This document shows, in pieces, positions 15,974 through 25,040 of a stretch of DNA of 64,000 nt. The notes beneath the pieces were generated by a model. It searched no databases and was not told where the DNA came from. It saw only the letters and a list, made by a program, of their open reading frames with translations. Every line of letters begins with the position of its first letter. Within the stretch, counting starts at the first letter, position 1. Origin of the DNA: an uncultured Lachnospiraceae bacterium. Lineage in GTDB: Bacteria > Bacillota > Clostridia > Lachnospirales > Lachnospiraceae. A program made the translations under genes and the position numbers. The stretch lies in contig CANPUE010000003.1 in assembly GCA_947577185.1 (NCBI GenBank), forward strand, positions 124,001-188,000. The letters run 5' to 3'.

Positions 15974-18331
15974 ATGAATAGTAAAATGCAGACACTGAAA
16001 AAAGGAACAATACTCGAAAATACTTATGAGATCATGGAAGAAATCGGTTCCGGCGGCGGGGGTGTCGTTTTCAGGGCGAAACACTTGAGGTTACAGACGG
16101 ATGTGGTCGTGAAGAGAATCAAAGACGAAGTGCGCGGGAAAGTAAAATCCCGCCAGGAAGCGGATATTTTGAAAAACCTGAAACATCCGTATCTGCCAAG
16201 GGTCTATGACTTCATTGAGACGCAGAACGGCGTTTATACCGTGATGGATTACATACATGGCGAGAATCTGGAGGAAGCTGTGAAAGCACACGGGAAATAT
16301 TCCCAGAAACAGGTGAAAAAATGGGCCAGGCAGCTTGGGGAGGCGCTTTCCTATCTGCATGGCCAGAAGCCGCCGATCATTCACAGCGATATCAAACCGG
16401 CTAATATTATGCTGACGGCAGATGGCAATGTATGCCTGATCGACTTTAACATCTCGCTTGCCATGGGAGAATCGATGGAATCGGCGGTGGGAATCAGCGC
16501 GGGCTTTTCGCCGCCGGAGCAATACCGCGACCCGGCAATGTACGCGAGGATTACGCACAATTATACCCTGCAGAAATCTTTACCGATGACTGCGAAAGGC
16601 CGTTCTTCCGTCAAGGCGGCGGGAAAACCGAATGACGGGACGGAACTGGTTTTGACAGAGGCGGCGGATGACGGAACAGAACTGCTTTTGGCAGAGACAG
16701 GGGATGACAGAACGGAACTGCTTTCGACAGGGAAAGCGGATGATGAGACATTACATCTTTTTACAGACAATGTCGACAGGACAGAACTTCTGCCGGAAAA
16801 TGCAGACGGGAGGGGCGTTTCCCATTCATGCGTACAGGCAAATGCAGGAAATCCGTCAGAATATGCACATCTTTTCGGCAAAGGGATCGACGCGAGATCC
16901 GATATCTACAGTCTGGGTATGACGCTTTATTATATGCTGACCGGCATAGAGCCGCCCGCCGATTTTAAACAGAGAGTACCCGTAGGGGAAGCGGACAGAC
17001 AGGTAAGCGAGGGATTCGCCATGATATTGGAAAAGATGATGGCGCTTTCCCCGAGAGAACGGTATGCAGACGGAAAAGAATTTCTGAAAGCAGTCCAAAA
17101 CTGTCACAAACTGGATCATCGTTATATCGTCATGCACAGGAAGCAGACAGCAATCCAGGTTTCCGCACTGGGCAGTCTCGCACTGGGGGTTCTTCTTATT
17201 TTCGGAGGAATGTATCGGATGCGCGTGGAGCAGAACAGCGCATATTATGAGCTGATCAAGAGAGCGGAGGAAGCGGCAGGCATCAGCAACTATGATGACG
17301 CCGTGGAGGCGCTTTCCCAGGCAAGGATTATTTCCGATACCCGTATAGAGGCTTACGAGGAAGAAATCCATCTGCTGTATCTGCAGGGAGATTATGAGGA
17401 ATGTATCAGGCAGGGGGAAACTTATCTTAATACGGTTCCCTTTGATTTAGCACTGGCAGAGGATCAGGAACGGTATGCCAACATTTACTATCTGCTGGGA
17501 AATGCCTGCTATGAATTGGAAGATTACTCCAACGCAAGGAAGTTTCTGGAATATGCCCTGCAGCATTATACGCAGAACGGCCTGTATTACAGGGACTACG
17601 CGATCACACTGGCGAAGCTTGGACAGATTGAGGAGGCGCAGGAACAATTGGATAAAGGGATAGCGCTTGGTATTACACAGGATTCTATCTATATGGCGGA
17701 CGGTGAGATCGCGCATGTGAAGGGACAGTATGAGGAGGCCGCAGATTATCTGGAACAGGCCGTTTCCCTGACGGATGATAAGAGTATGAAACAGAGGGCG
17801 CTCCTTTTGTGCTCCGATGTGTACCGTTCTATGGGGGAGGCGACGGCGGATCGGGAAATTGCTCTTTTAGAACAGAACCTCGATGAGTTTGACGGCGGTG
17901 ACCGGATGGCGCTGGAAGAAAAGCTTGCCGGGGCTTATGTCAGAAAAGCGCAGGCTGACGGGAAGCAGGCTGACATATATTACGAAAAAGCGCTGTCCAT
18001 GTTCCAAAGCGTGTACGAGAGCGGGTATGTTACCTTCCAGTTACGGCAGAACATAGCGATCCTGTATGAAACCATGGACAGGTTTGACGAGGCGGAGGAT
18101 ATTCTGGTACAGATGACGGAGGATTATCCGGACAGGTATGAAGTCTATATGCGTCTTGCTTATCTGGAAGCGGACAGACAGCAAATGAAAGAGAACGTGG
18201 AAAGGGATTATTTGCGGATGTATGAATACTATGAAAAAGCAAAGGAAAAGTACGAGGGAAAGGAACAGAATGCGGAGATGGATATGCTGGATGTTATGAT
18301 ACAGGATCTCCGGGATGGTGGCTGGCTGTAA
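15974..18331 (+). CDS. Ser/Thr protein kinase-TM-TPR protein with insert in the activation-segment region
   Basis: IGSGGGGVVFRAKH, VVVKRIKDE, PIIHSDIKPANIML, LIDFNISLA, SDIYSLGMTLYYMLTG; TM near residue 400; multiple C-terminal TPRs. Confidence 0.9.
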   Translation: MNSKMQTLKKGTILENTYEIMEEIGSGGGGVVFRAKHLRLQTDVVVKRIKDEVRGKVKSRQEADILKNLKHPYLPRVYDFIETQNGVYTVMDYIHGENLEEAVKAHGKYSQKQVKKWARQLGEALSYLHGQKPPIIHSDIKPANIMLTADGNVCLIDFNISLAMGESMESAVGISAGFSPPEQYRDPAMYARITHNYTLQKSLPMTAKGRSSVKAAGKPNDGTELVLTEAADDGTELLLAETGDDRTELLSTGKADDETLHLFTDNVDRTELLPENADGRGVSHSCVQANAGNPSEYAHLFGKGIDARSDIYSLGMTLYYMLTGIEPPADFKQRVPVGEADRQVSEGFAMILEKMMALSPRERYADGKEFLKAVQNCHKLDHRYIVMHRKQTAIQVSALGSLALGVLLIFGGMYRMRVEQNSAYYELIKRAEEAAGISNYDDAVEALSQARIISDTRIEAYEEEIHLLYLQGDYEECIRQGETYLNTVPFDLALAEDQERYANIYYLLGNACYELEDYSNARKFLEYALQHYTQNGLYYRDYAITLAKLGQIEEAQEQLDKGIALGITQDSIYMADGEIAHVKGQYEEAADYLEQAVSLTDDKSMKQRALLLCSDVYRSMGEATADREIALLEQNLDEFDGGDRMALEEKLAGAYVRKAQADGKQADIYYEKALSMFQSVYESGYVTFQLRQNIAILYETMDRFDEAEDILVQMTEDYPDRYEVYMRLAYLEADRQQMKENVERDYLRMYEYYEKAKEKYEGKEQNAEMDMLDVMIQDLRDGGWL
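16634..16792 (+). repeat. Imperfect in-frame repeats encoding (D)DxTELLx units inside the kinase
   Basis: Translates DGTELVLTEAADDGTELLLAETGDDRTELLSTGKADDETLHLFTDNVDRTELL. Confidence 0.8.
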
Positions 18332-18332
18332 T

Positions 18333-19172
18333 ATGAGAAACAGACGGGAGTTATCAGAAAATGTGAAACCATCAGGGAAAAAGCTCCGGATCGTGCTGGT
18401 CATCGCAGTCGTCGTGGCCACAGCCGCGACGGGCATATTTTTGTATCATAATAATGATACGGTAAAACTCAAAAGATAGCTTGATCTGGGACAAAAGTAC
18501 CTTTTGGAAATGGATTATGAGCAGGCGGCAGTCGCTTTTGAGCAGGCGATCGTGATCGATCCAAGAAGCGCAGACGCATATCTCGGACTGGCGGACGCAT
18601 ACATCGGCCTTGGAGACGAAGAGGCGGCTTATACGGCGTTAGAAAAAGGGTATGAGGCGACTGGGGACGAGCGGCTGAAAGCACGGATGGAGGAGATGAA
18701 TGCGGCGGAGGAAGATGCAAATGCAGTTGTGGAGAAGGCCGATGACGAGATTGTGGTTTCCGATCTGGTTCCGGTGATAGATTCTGACGAGGTTGTCAAA
18801 AGGCTGGAGGAAATTGGTGTAATTCTGGATGGAGACGGCAGACCGCATCATTTAAGCAGTGATGGAAGTACGAGACTTATGACTTATGAACAGATTGAGT
18901 CTGCATACCGTCCGCTGGCGGAAGAACTGGAGCGGTATCTGGCGTATGGGCAGGGTGATTGGGCCGGCACGGCATGGAAGTACCTTGCAGAGATTTATCT
19001 CCATCTGGGAGAGATGGAAAAATGTCTGGAAGCGCGCCGGAGCGGATATGAAGCCATTGGACAGCAGGCAATTGGCCTTATGCCAGAGGCTTATGAATAC
19101 GAGGACGGGACGGTCATTGACGAATATGGCGATTACGGAAGCCACAAGGAATATGCAGAGGTGTCAAATTAA
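18333..19172 (+). pseudogene. TPR membrane protein interrupted by in-frame TAG at codon 49 (18477-18479)
   Basis: ATG 18333 with N-terminal TM reads MRNRRELSENVKPSGKKLRIVLVIAVVVATAATGIFLYHNNDTVKLKR*LDLGQKYLLEMDYEQAAVAFEQAI. The frame after TAG is the 18504 ORF, 171 nt (57 codons) from the ATG. Confidence 0.75.
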
Positions 19173-19315
19173 CATTTGTTTCTGGACATTTTTCAGGGAG
19201 GTGATGTGGAACAGGGATAAACCATATGCTGCTATGGCAGCGATTTGCAGGATCGGAAAGAATGCACAACAAAGAGCAGATCAGTAAACAGGAATGAAAA
19301 TTTTGGAGGGAAAAA

Positions 19316-19801
19316 GTGAGAAAAGCAGTTTCAATTATATTAATTATGGTGTTAACAATGGTTTTTGCCGGATGCGGGGATGACGCGAAGGAAATCAGCG
19401 ATAAAAAATATCAGGAGATCATGTCCGAGATGGGGATTCAGGGAGCGGAGAGCGCTGTGGACGGCGTTATTTTATCACAGTCATTTCGGGTAAAGACCAG
19501 TTTCGGCAATGAATATGGCGGGGAAGACGATACCTTTGCGGCACAGTGCGGAGAGAAGAAAGAACACTATTATGCGGCCTATGCCCTGGATGCGGATGAA
19601 ACGGCTGCAAAAGAAAAAAGAGCGGCCTACATAGAATCCCTGACCGGCGCGGGATATGAGCTGATCAGCACCGATGATACTATTTCAGGTGATTTTTACA
19701 GTAAAGATAATTATGGCGTAATAATAAATGAAATCACCGGCCCGGTTCATTGGGATGAGGCGTCAGAAGGACTGTATGGAATGTTTGTATCATTCTATTA
19801 A
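19316..19801 (+). CDS. Putative lipoprotein
   Basis: GTG start behind GGAGG; signal peptide with lipobox VFAGC. Confidence 0.75.
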   Translation: MRKAVSIILIMVLTMVFAGCGDDAKEISDKKYQEIMSEMGIQGAESAVDGVILSQSFRVKTSFGNEYGGEDDTFAAQCGEKKEHYYAAYALDADETAAKEKRAAYIESLTGAGYELISTDDTISGDFYSKDNYGVIINEITGPVHWDEASEGLYGMFVSFY

Positions 19802-19928
19802 GGAATACGGCATACATTTTGGCCGGATGGATGTAACGGCGCAGTGATGGAAGAAACAGACCGGTTTATGGACAGCAGAGGGATACTTGAGAAATTACAA
19901 ATCATATTATCATATGAGGAGGATTGAA

Positions 19929-20063
19929 ATGAACGGAATCATGATAACAGGAATTGGGATTGGTCTGGTGATACTTGCCGTTGTTTTATTGACAGCGGCG
20001 GTGATATACCGGAAAACAGCGGGTAAAAAAATGCGGGAAGAACTTGGAAGGGAATACGAATGA
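19929..20063 (+). CDS. 44 aa single-pass membrane protein
   Basis: MNGIMITGIGIGLVILAVVLLTAAVIYRKTAGKKMREELGREYE preceded by GAGGAGG. Below the ORF-track cutoff. Confidence 0.45.
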   Translation: MNGIMITGIGIGLVILAVVLLTAAVIYRKTAGKKMREELGREYE

Positions 20064-20325
20064 ACTAAAAATGAAATTCAGTTATTTTCTCATCATCAAC
20101 AGTATTGACGAGCATCTGCTTCTATGATTTAAGGCATACGGCGGCTGCGAATATGCACCAACTGACGTGCGACTTTTACACAGTGGGCGAAGTCTTGGGA
20201 TATACGATTATGGGTATAAAATGTTATATTGTGGACTTTTCAATTTTACGGAAATTTGTTACAATAAATTCAGGCGGCTAAGCTATATTTATCATACAGG
20301 TGCATGACACCGGAATGGAGGAGAC

Positions 20326-20997
20326 ATGAGGTATTTTTTTGAGTCCAAAGTGGAAAAACAGGACAAGGGCTACACGATTGAGATTCCCTTTAATGTATGG
20401 GAAGTCTGCAAACAGAGGGATGTCATCAAGGGCGACCTGGTGCTTGACAACAAGATCATCGAATGCGAACTTCATCCCAAAGAGAAAGGAAATTACAGAG
20501 TCTGTATTGAAGATGAATCTGCTGTGAATGTGGAACTTGGCGTTACCCATAAGATTCTGCTTCATATAACCGGATCGCTGATCCGTATGGATCAGAACAG
20601 CCCATACAGTTTTGATAACCCGATCCGCAAGATAGACAGCATTGATGTGATCAAACTCCCGGAAGATGGACTGTGTGGTCAGGCCTGTGTGGCAATGCTG
20701 GCGGGCATTACGATCGCCGAGGTCATTAGCGTTATGGACTGCAGAGAATGGCAGGCTACGATGGGCCGTGTGATCTCTGCTTTGAATTATTACGGAATCG
20801 ATCATTCAGACATTATCATGTATACCGAGGGCAAAGAAGATACGGTACTGCCGAAATGTGCGATTCTGATGGAGCGTATGGGACGTTTCTGTCATTATCT
20901 GGTATATTTTGACGGGAAGTATTATGATTCCCACGCGGGCATACTGACCGAGTATGATATGAGTAAGTTGTTGGGGTATCTGGAAATTAAATGCTGA
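20326..20997 (+). CDS. DUF1905-like N-terminal domain fused to C39-like papain-fold peptidase domain
   Basis: N-terminus YFFESKVEKQDKGYTIEIPFNVWEV...; C-terminus DGLCGQACVAMLAG...CHYLVYFDGKYYDS (Cys, His and acidic positions). Confidence 0.6.
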   Translation: MRYFFESKVEKQDKGYTIEIPFNVWEVCKQRDVIKGDLVLDNKIIECELHPKEKGNYRVCIEDESAVNVELGVTHKILLHITGSLIRMDQNSPYSFDNPIRKIDSIDVIKLPEDGLCGQACVAMLAGITIAEVISVMDCREWQATMGRVISALNYYGIDHSDIIMYTEGKEDTVLPKCAILMERMGRFCHYLVYFDGKYYDSHAGILTEYDMSKLLGYLEIKC

Positions 20998-21110
20998 TGC
21001 AAATTATTGCAGGACCGGATGATGGAAAAGATTGTCCGGTCTTTTATTTCTTAACGGCCAGCGGCGGGGGTTCTGACCTGGAAAGATGAGGGTGGAGGAA
21101 AAATAACATA

Positions 21111-22430
21111 ATGATGATGAACAGGATAAAAAGAAAAATACCACAATGCGTACTGCTCTTATTTGCAATTATGACAGTTTTAAACGGCTGTGGCAGTGTG
21201 GATCAGGATAAAAAGAACGACAGTGAAACGGTGTCGGCTGAGCAAAACGGGCAGAAAACCTATAGTGATATGGAAGAAGAAAATCCAGAAACTATGAAAA
21301 CAGAAGAAACGAAGACAGAAGAACAGGGTACAGAGGATTCGGAAACAAAAGAAGACGGGGGAGCGCAGGAGGAAGAGAACACTGGTGATGACGAGGGGGA
21401 AATCAATGCAAAACAGCAGGAGATACCGGATTGGAAGAGCGCTTATCTGGAATTTTTGACAGGCGATGGAGAAATCGAAAACTGTGCCGGGGAAATGGTA
21501 AAGATTAATGAACTGACAAATTTTCAGATAGCCTATGTGGATGATGATGAGATCCCCGAGTTATTTTATGAGGAACCTCTTGGGCCGGGACTTCTCGGTT
21601 TTCGCGATGGAGAAGTTATAAATCTGTCAGCGTTTGGACGAAATGAGGTGTGGTATCAGGAGAAGACAGGAAAACTGGTGACATATTTTGAATATATAGC
21701 AGGAAGTTCTTATCTGTGGGAGGCCTGTCTGACTGATGGTGAACTGAAACAACTGGTATCCGCCAGTGCAGATGTGCCGGAGGAGGGGAGGCACCAATGG
21801 ATCTGGAACGACGAAGAGATCAGCCAGGAAAAGTATGAACTGCGGCGCGACGAAATTTTAGGACAAATGACACATTGCTTCGGCAATGGAATGTCATTTG
21901 ATGAGATCTGTAAAGAACTGGGAAAAGACATGGCGGAAAGCAATGTGACACAGGAGGCTGGCAACAGTCTGCTGAAAGAGGTTACATGGGAAGACTTTAA
22001 CGACGGGGCAGGTGAGCCGGTTCTGCATTTTTCCTTCAACAATGGAACAGTCATTGATAAAAAACTGCAGTACTTAGGCATTGTACAAAACGTTCAGTAT
22101 ATGGACATCACGGGCGACGGCGTGGATGAAATTGTTGTAGACACGGATATGATCAATACAGTCCGTGACGATTTCACGATACTTGATTTTTTCAGGATAG
22201 AAGGTGATACAGTTGAGGATATATCACCGTTCCATGATATTCCGGAGTTAAAAGATACCGCATGGTGTATGGAAATTTCACAGGAGCCGTTTAACGACTG
22301 TACAATTGTACTGGATATGGAATCTTATGGAAAAATGGCCGGGGTGTCATATATTGACTGTATGATGAAAATCGGATTCGACGGTTCCGGATGGAAGGTC
22401 ATATCAAAACAGGAAAGGCCGGAAGGATAA
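21111..22430 (+). CDS. Putative lipoprotein of unknown function
   Basis: Signal peptide with lipobox VLNGC followed by E/T-rich linker. Confidence 0.75.
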   Translation: MMMNRIKRKIPQCVLLLFAIMTVLNGCGSVDQDKKNDSETVSAEQNGQKTYSDMEEENPETMKTEETKTEEQGTEDSETKEDGGAQEEENTGDDEGEINAKQQEIPDWKSAYLEFLTGDGEIENCAGEMVKINELTNFQIAYVDDDEIPELFYEEPLGPGLLGFRDGEVINLSAFGRNEVWYQEKTGKLVTYFEYIAGSSYLWEACLTDGELKQLVSASADVPEEGRHQWIWNDEEISQEKYELRRDEILGQMTHCFGNGMSFDEICKELGKDMAESNVTQEAGNSLLKEVTWEDFNDGAGEPVLHFSFNNGTVIDKKLQYLGIVQNVQYMDITGDGVDEIVVDTDMINTVRDDFTILDFFRIEGDTVEDISPFHDIPELKDTAWCMEISQEPFNDCTIVLDMESYGKMAGVSYIDCMMKIGFDGSGWKVISKQERPEG

Positions 22431-22451
22431 AAATCTGTCAAGAAAAACTAC

Positions 22452-22480
22452 TTGACACTCATCCCAAAGTATAGTAAAAT
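22452..22480 (+). promoter_or_regulatory. SigA-type promoter for ylxM-ffh
   Basis: TTGACA (22452-22457), 17 bp spacer, TAAAAT (22475-22480). Confidence 0.75.
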
Positions 22481-22523
22481 AGCCAAAGTCGGAAAGCACA
22501 TGACGGCGGACGGGAGCAAAAAC

Positions 22524-22877
22524 ATGGAGAAAATCGTTGAGCAGGGTCTGCTGTATGATTTTTACGGTGAACTGCTGACTGCGCATCAAAGGCAGATTTA
22601 TGAAGGAATCGTATACGAGAATCTTTCTTTGAGCGAGATTGCACAGGAACAGGGGATCAGCAGACAGGGCGTACATGACATCGTGAAGCGCTGTGATAAG
22701 GCACTTTTGGAATATGAAAAAAAGTTAAAGCTGATTGACAGATTTCTGGCGGTCAAAGAACAGATCAAAGAGATCGACGCTGTGTCCAGACGTTATGAAC
22801 AGGATGAGACAGAAGATAAAGCAGTTTACTGCAGGAAGGTCAGGCAGTTGTCAGCGAAGATCCTGGAGCAGCTTTAA
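22524..22877 (+). CDS. ylxM: YlxM-like (UPF0122) helix-turn-helix protein, SRP-associated
   Basis: YDFYGELLTAHQRQIYEGIVYENLSLSEIAQEQGISRQGVHDIVKR immediately upstream of ffh. Start moved to MEKIVEQG downstream of the promoter. Confidence 0.88.
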   Translation: MEKIVEQGLLYDFYGELLTAHQRQIYEGIVYENLSLSEIAQEQGISRQGVHDIVKRCDKALLEYEKKLKLIDRFLAVKEQIKEIDAVSRRYEQDETEDKAVYCRKVRQLSAKILEQL

Positions 22878-22957
22878 CCGGACAGAAATAATCAGAGTTA
22901 TGAAGGAAGCATTGTGAAAAGAGATTACCGCTAAAGCGGGAAGGTATGGTTATCGGT

Positions 22958-24316
22958 ATGGCATTTGAGAGTCTGACGGATAAACTTCAGAATGTATTTA
23001 AGAATCTGCGGAGCAAAGGGCGTCTGACAGAGGCGGATGTGAAGGTCGCCTTAAAGGAAGTGAAAATGGCGCTCTTAGAAGCCGACGTTAATTTTAAAGT
23101 AGTAAAACAATTTGTAAAATCTGTGGAGGAGCGGGCTGTCGGACAGGATGTTTTAAGCGGCTTGAATCCGGGTCAGATGGTGATCAAGATCGTGAATGAA
23201 GAGATGGTCGCTCTGATGGGATCTGACACGACAGAAATACAGATGCAGCCCGGCAAGTCGATTACGGTCATCATGATGTGCGGCTTACAGGGTGCTGGTA
23301 AAACGACCACGACGGCCAAAATCGCAGGGAAACTCAAATTAAAAGGTAAGAAGTCTCTGCTTGTCGCCTGTGACATTTACAGGCCCGCGGCGATCAAACA
23401 GCTGCAGGTCAACGGGGAAAAGCAGCAGGTGGATGTATTCTCGATGGGAGAAAATCATAAACCGGTCGATATCGCCAAAGCGGCGTTGGAACATGCACAG
23501 AAAAACGGTCATAATGTAGTCATTCTTGATACGGCGGGCCGCCTGCATATTGATGAGGATATGATGGCGGAACTGCAGGAGATCAAGGCCAATGTGGATG
23601 TGCACCAGACGCTTCTCGTTGTGGATGCGATGACCGGTCAGGACGCGGTCAATGTTGCAAAAGATTTTGACGAAAAAGTCGGGATCGATGGGGTCATCTT
23701 ATCCAAGATGGACGGTGATTCCAGAGGCGGTGCGGCGCTGTCGATCAAGGCGGTGACAGGCAGACCGGTCTTATATGTCGGTATGGGCGAGAAACTTTCC
23801 GATCTGGAGCAGTTTTACCCGGACAGGATGGCGAACCGCATTCTCGGTATGGGAGATGTGCTGACGCTGATCGAGAAGGCACAGCAGAATATTGATATAG
23901 ATGAAGAAAAAGAAAAGCAGATGGCGGCCCGCATGAAGAAGGGCAAGTTTGATTTTGAGGACTATCTGGAGAGCATGAAGCAGATGCGCAACATGGGAGG
24001 GATCTCCAGTATCCTGGGTATGCTCGGCATGGGTAAGCAGATGGGCGATATTGAGTCTATGGTAGATGAGAAACAGCTTGGCAGGATGGAGGCTATCGTT
24101 CTCAGCATGACACCGCAGGAAAGACAAAATCCCAAACTGTTAAACCCAAGCAGGAAACACCGCATCGCGGCCGGTGCAGGTGTGGATATCAGCGTGGTAA
24201 ACCGTTTCATCAAGCAGTTTGAACAGTCGCAGAAGATGATGAAACAGCTGCCCGGAATGATGGGGGGCAAGCGGGGACGCGGCATGTTCGGGGGTATGGG
24301 GAAATTACCTTTTTAG
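22958..24316 (+). CDS. ffh: Signal recognition particle protein Ffh
   Basis: GLQGAGKTTTTAKIAG, DTAGRLHID, C-terminal Met-rich M domain. Confidence 0.97.
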   Translation: MAFESLTDKLQNVFKNLRSKGRLTEADVKVALKEVKMALLEADVNFKVVKQFVKSVEERAVGQDVLSGLNPGQMVIKIVNEEMVALMGSDTTEIQMQPGKSITVIMMCGLQGAGKTTTTAKIAGKLKLKGKKSLLVACDIYRPAAIKQLQVNGEKQQVDVFSMGENHKPVDIAKAALEHAQKNGHNVVILDTAGRLHIDEDMMAELQEIKANVDVHQTLLVVDAMTGQDAVNVAKDFDEKVGIDGVILSKMDGDSRGGAALSIKAVTGRPVLYVGMGEKLSDLEQFYPDRMANRILGMGDVLTLIEKAQQNIDIDEEKEKQMAARMKKGKFDFEDYLESMKQMRNMGGISSILGMLGMGKQMGDIESMVDEKQLGRMEAIVLSMTPQERQNPKLLNPSRKHRIAAGAGVDISVVNRFIKQFEQSQKMMKQLPGMMGGKRGRGMFGGMGKLPF

Positions 24317-24403
24317 TGTGTGAAGTTTAGAGAGATATCTGATCAGAAAGATATCATTTCTATTCAAAATATAAATATTATTTCTACAATGGAGGCAGAA
24401 AAA

Positions 24404-24652
24404 ATGGCAGTTAAAATCAGATTAAGAAGAATGGGACAGAAGAAATCTCCTTATTACAGAATCGTAGTTGCAGATTCCAGATCTCCGAGAGACGGCAGAT
24501 GTATTGCTGAACTGGGAACCTACGATCCGAATACGGATCCGAGCACCTATAAGGTAGATGAGGAAGCAGCGAAAAAATGGCTGCAAAACGGTGCAAAGCC
24601 TACAGAAGTTGTAAACAAGATCTTCAAGGTTGCGGGGATCGTTCAGGATTAA
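24404..24652 (+). CDS. rpsP: 30S ribosomal protein S16
   Basis: [32 protein letters not shown]. Confidence 0.97.
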   Translation: MAVKIRLRRMGQKKSPYYRIVVADSRSPRDGRCIAELGTYDPNTDPSTYKVDEEAAKKWLQNGAKPTEVVNKIFKVAGIVQD

Positions 24653-24689
24653 GAAGCAGACCGCGTTGTTACGCTTTTGGAGGTAGTTT

Positions 24690-24917
24690 ATGAAAGAATT
24701 GGTGGAAGTAATTGCAAAAGCACTTGTCGATCACCCCGACGAGGTCGTTGTGACACAAAAAGAAGACGGCAGGAATATTGTCGTGGAACTTCATGTCGCA
24801 CCGGACGATATGGGGAAAGTGATCGGTAAGCAGGGACGCATTGCGAAAGCGATCCGTTCGGTAGTAAAGGCAGCATCATCCAGAGAAAACAAGAGAGTGG
24901 ATGTGGAAATCATTTAA
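24690..24917 (+). CDS. khpA: KH-domain RNA-binding protein (KhpA/YlqC)
   Basis: KH core VAPDDMGKVIGKQGRIAKAIRSVVKAA, between rpsP and rimM. Confidence 0.93.
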   Translation: MKELVEVIAKALVDHPDEVVVTQKEDGRNIVVELHVAPDDMGKVIGKQGRIAKAIRSVVKAASSRENKRVDVEII

Positions 24918-25040
24918 GACTGACAGTCTCATGAAAAATATTTCGTGAGGCTGTTCTGCTATATTATGATAAGATGACAGGATCATAATGACCGGTCAGT
25001 TTGAGCGGTCAATCGGTCCGATGAGGATATGGGGGCAGAT

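Noticed and set aside
16561-16881. 106 aa minus-strand Ser-rich ORF over the kinase repeats
   Set aside because: Mirror of the DxTELL repeat coding sequence; no independent support.
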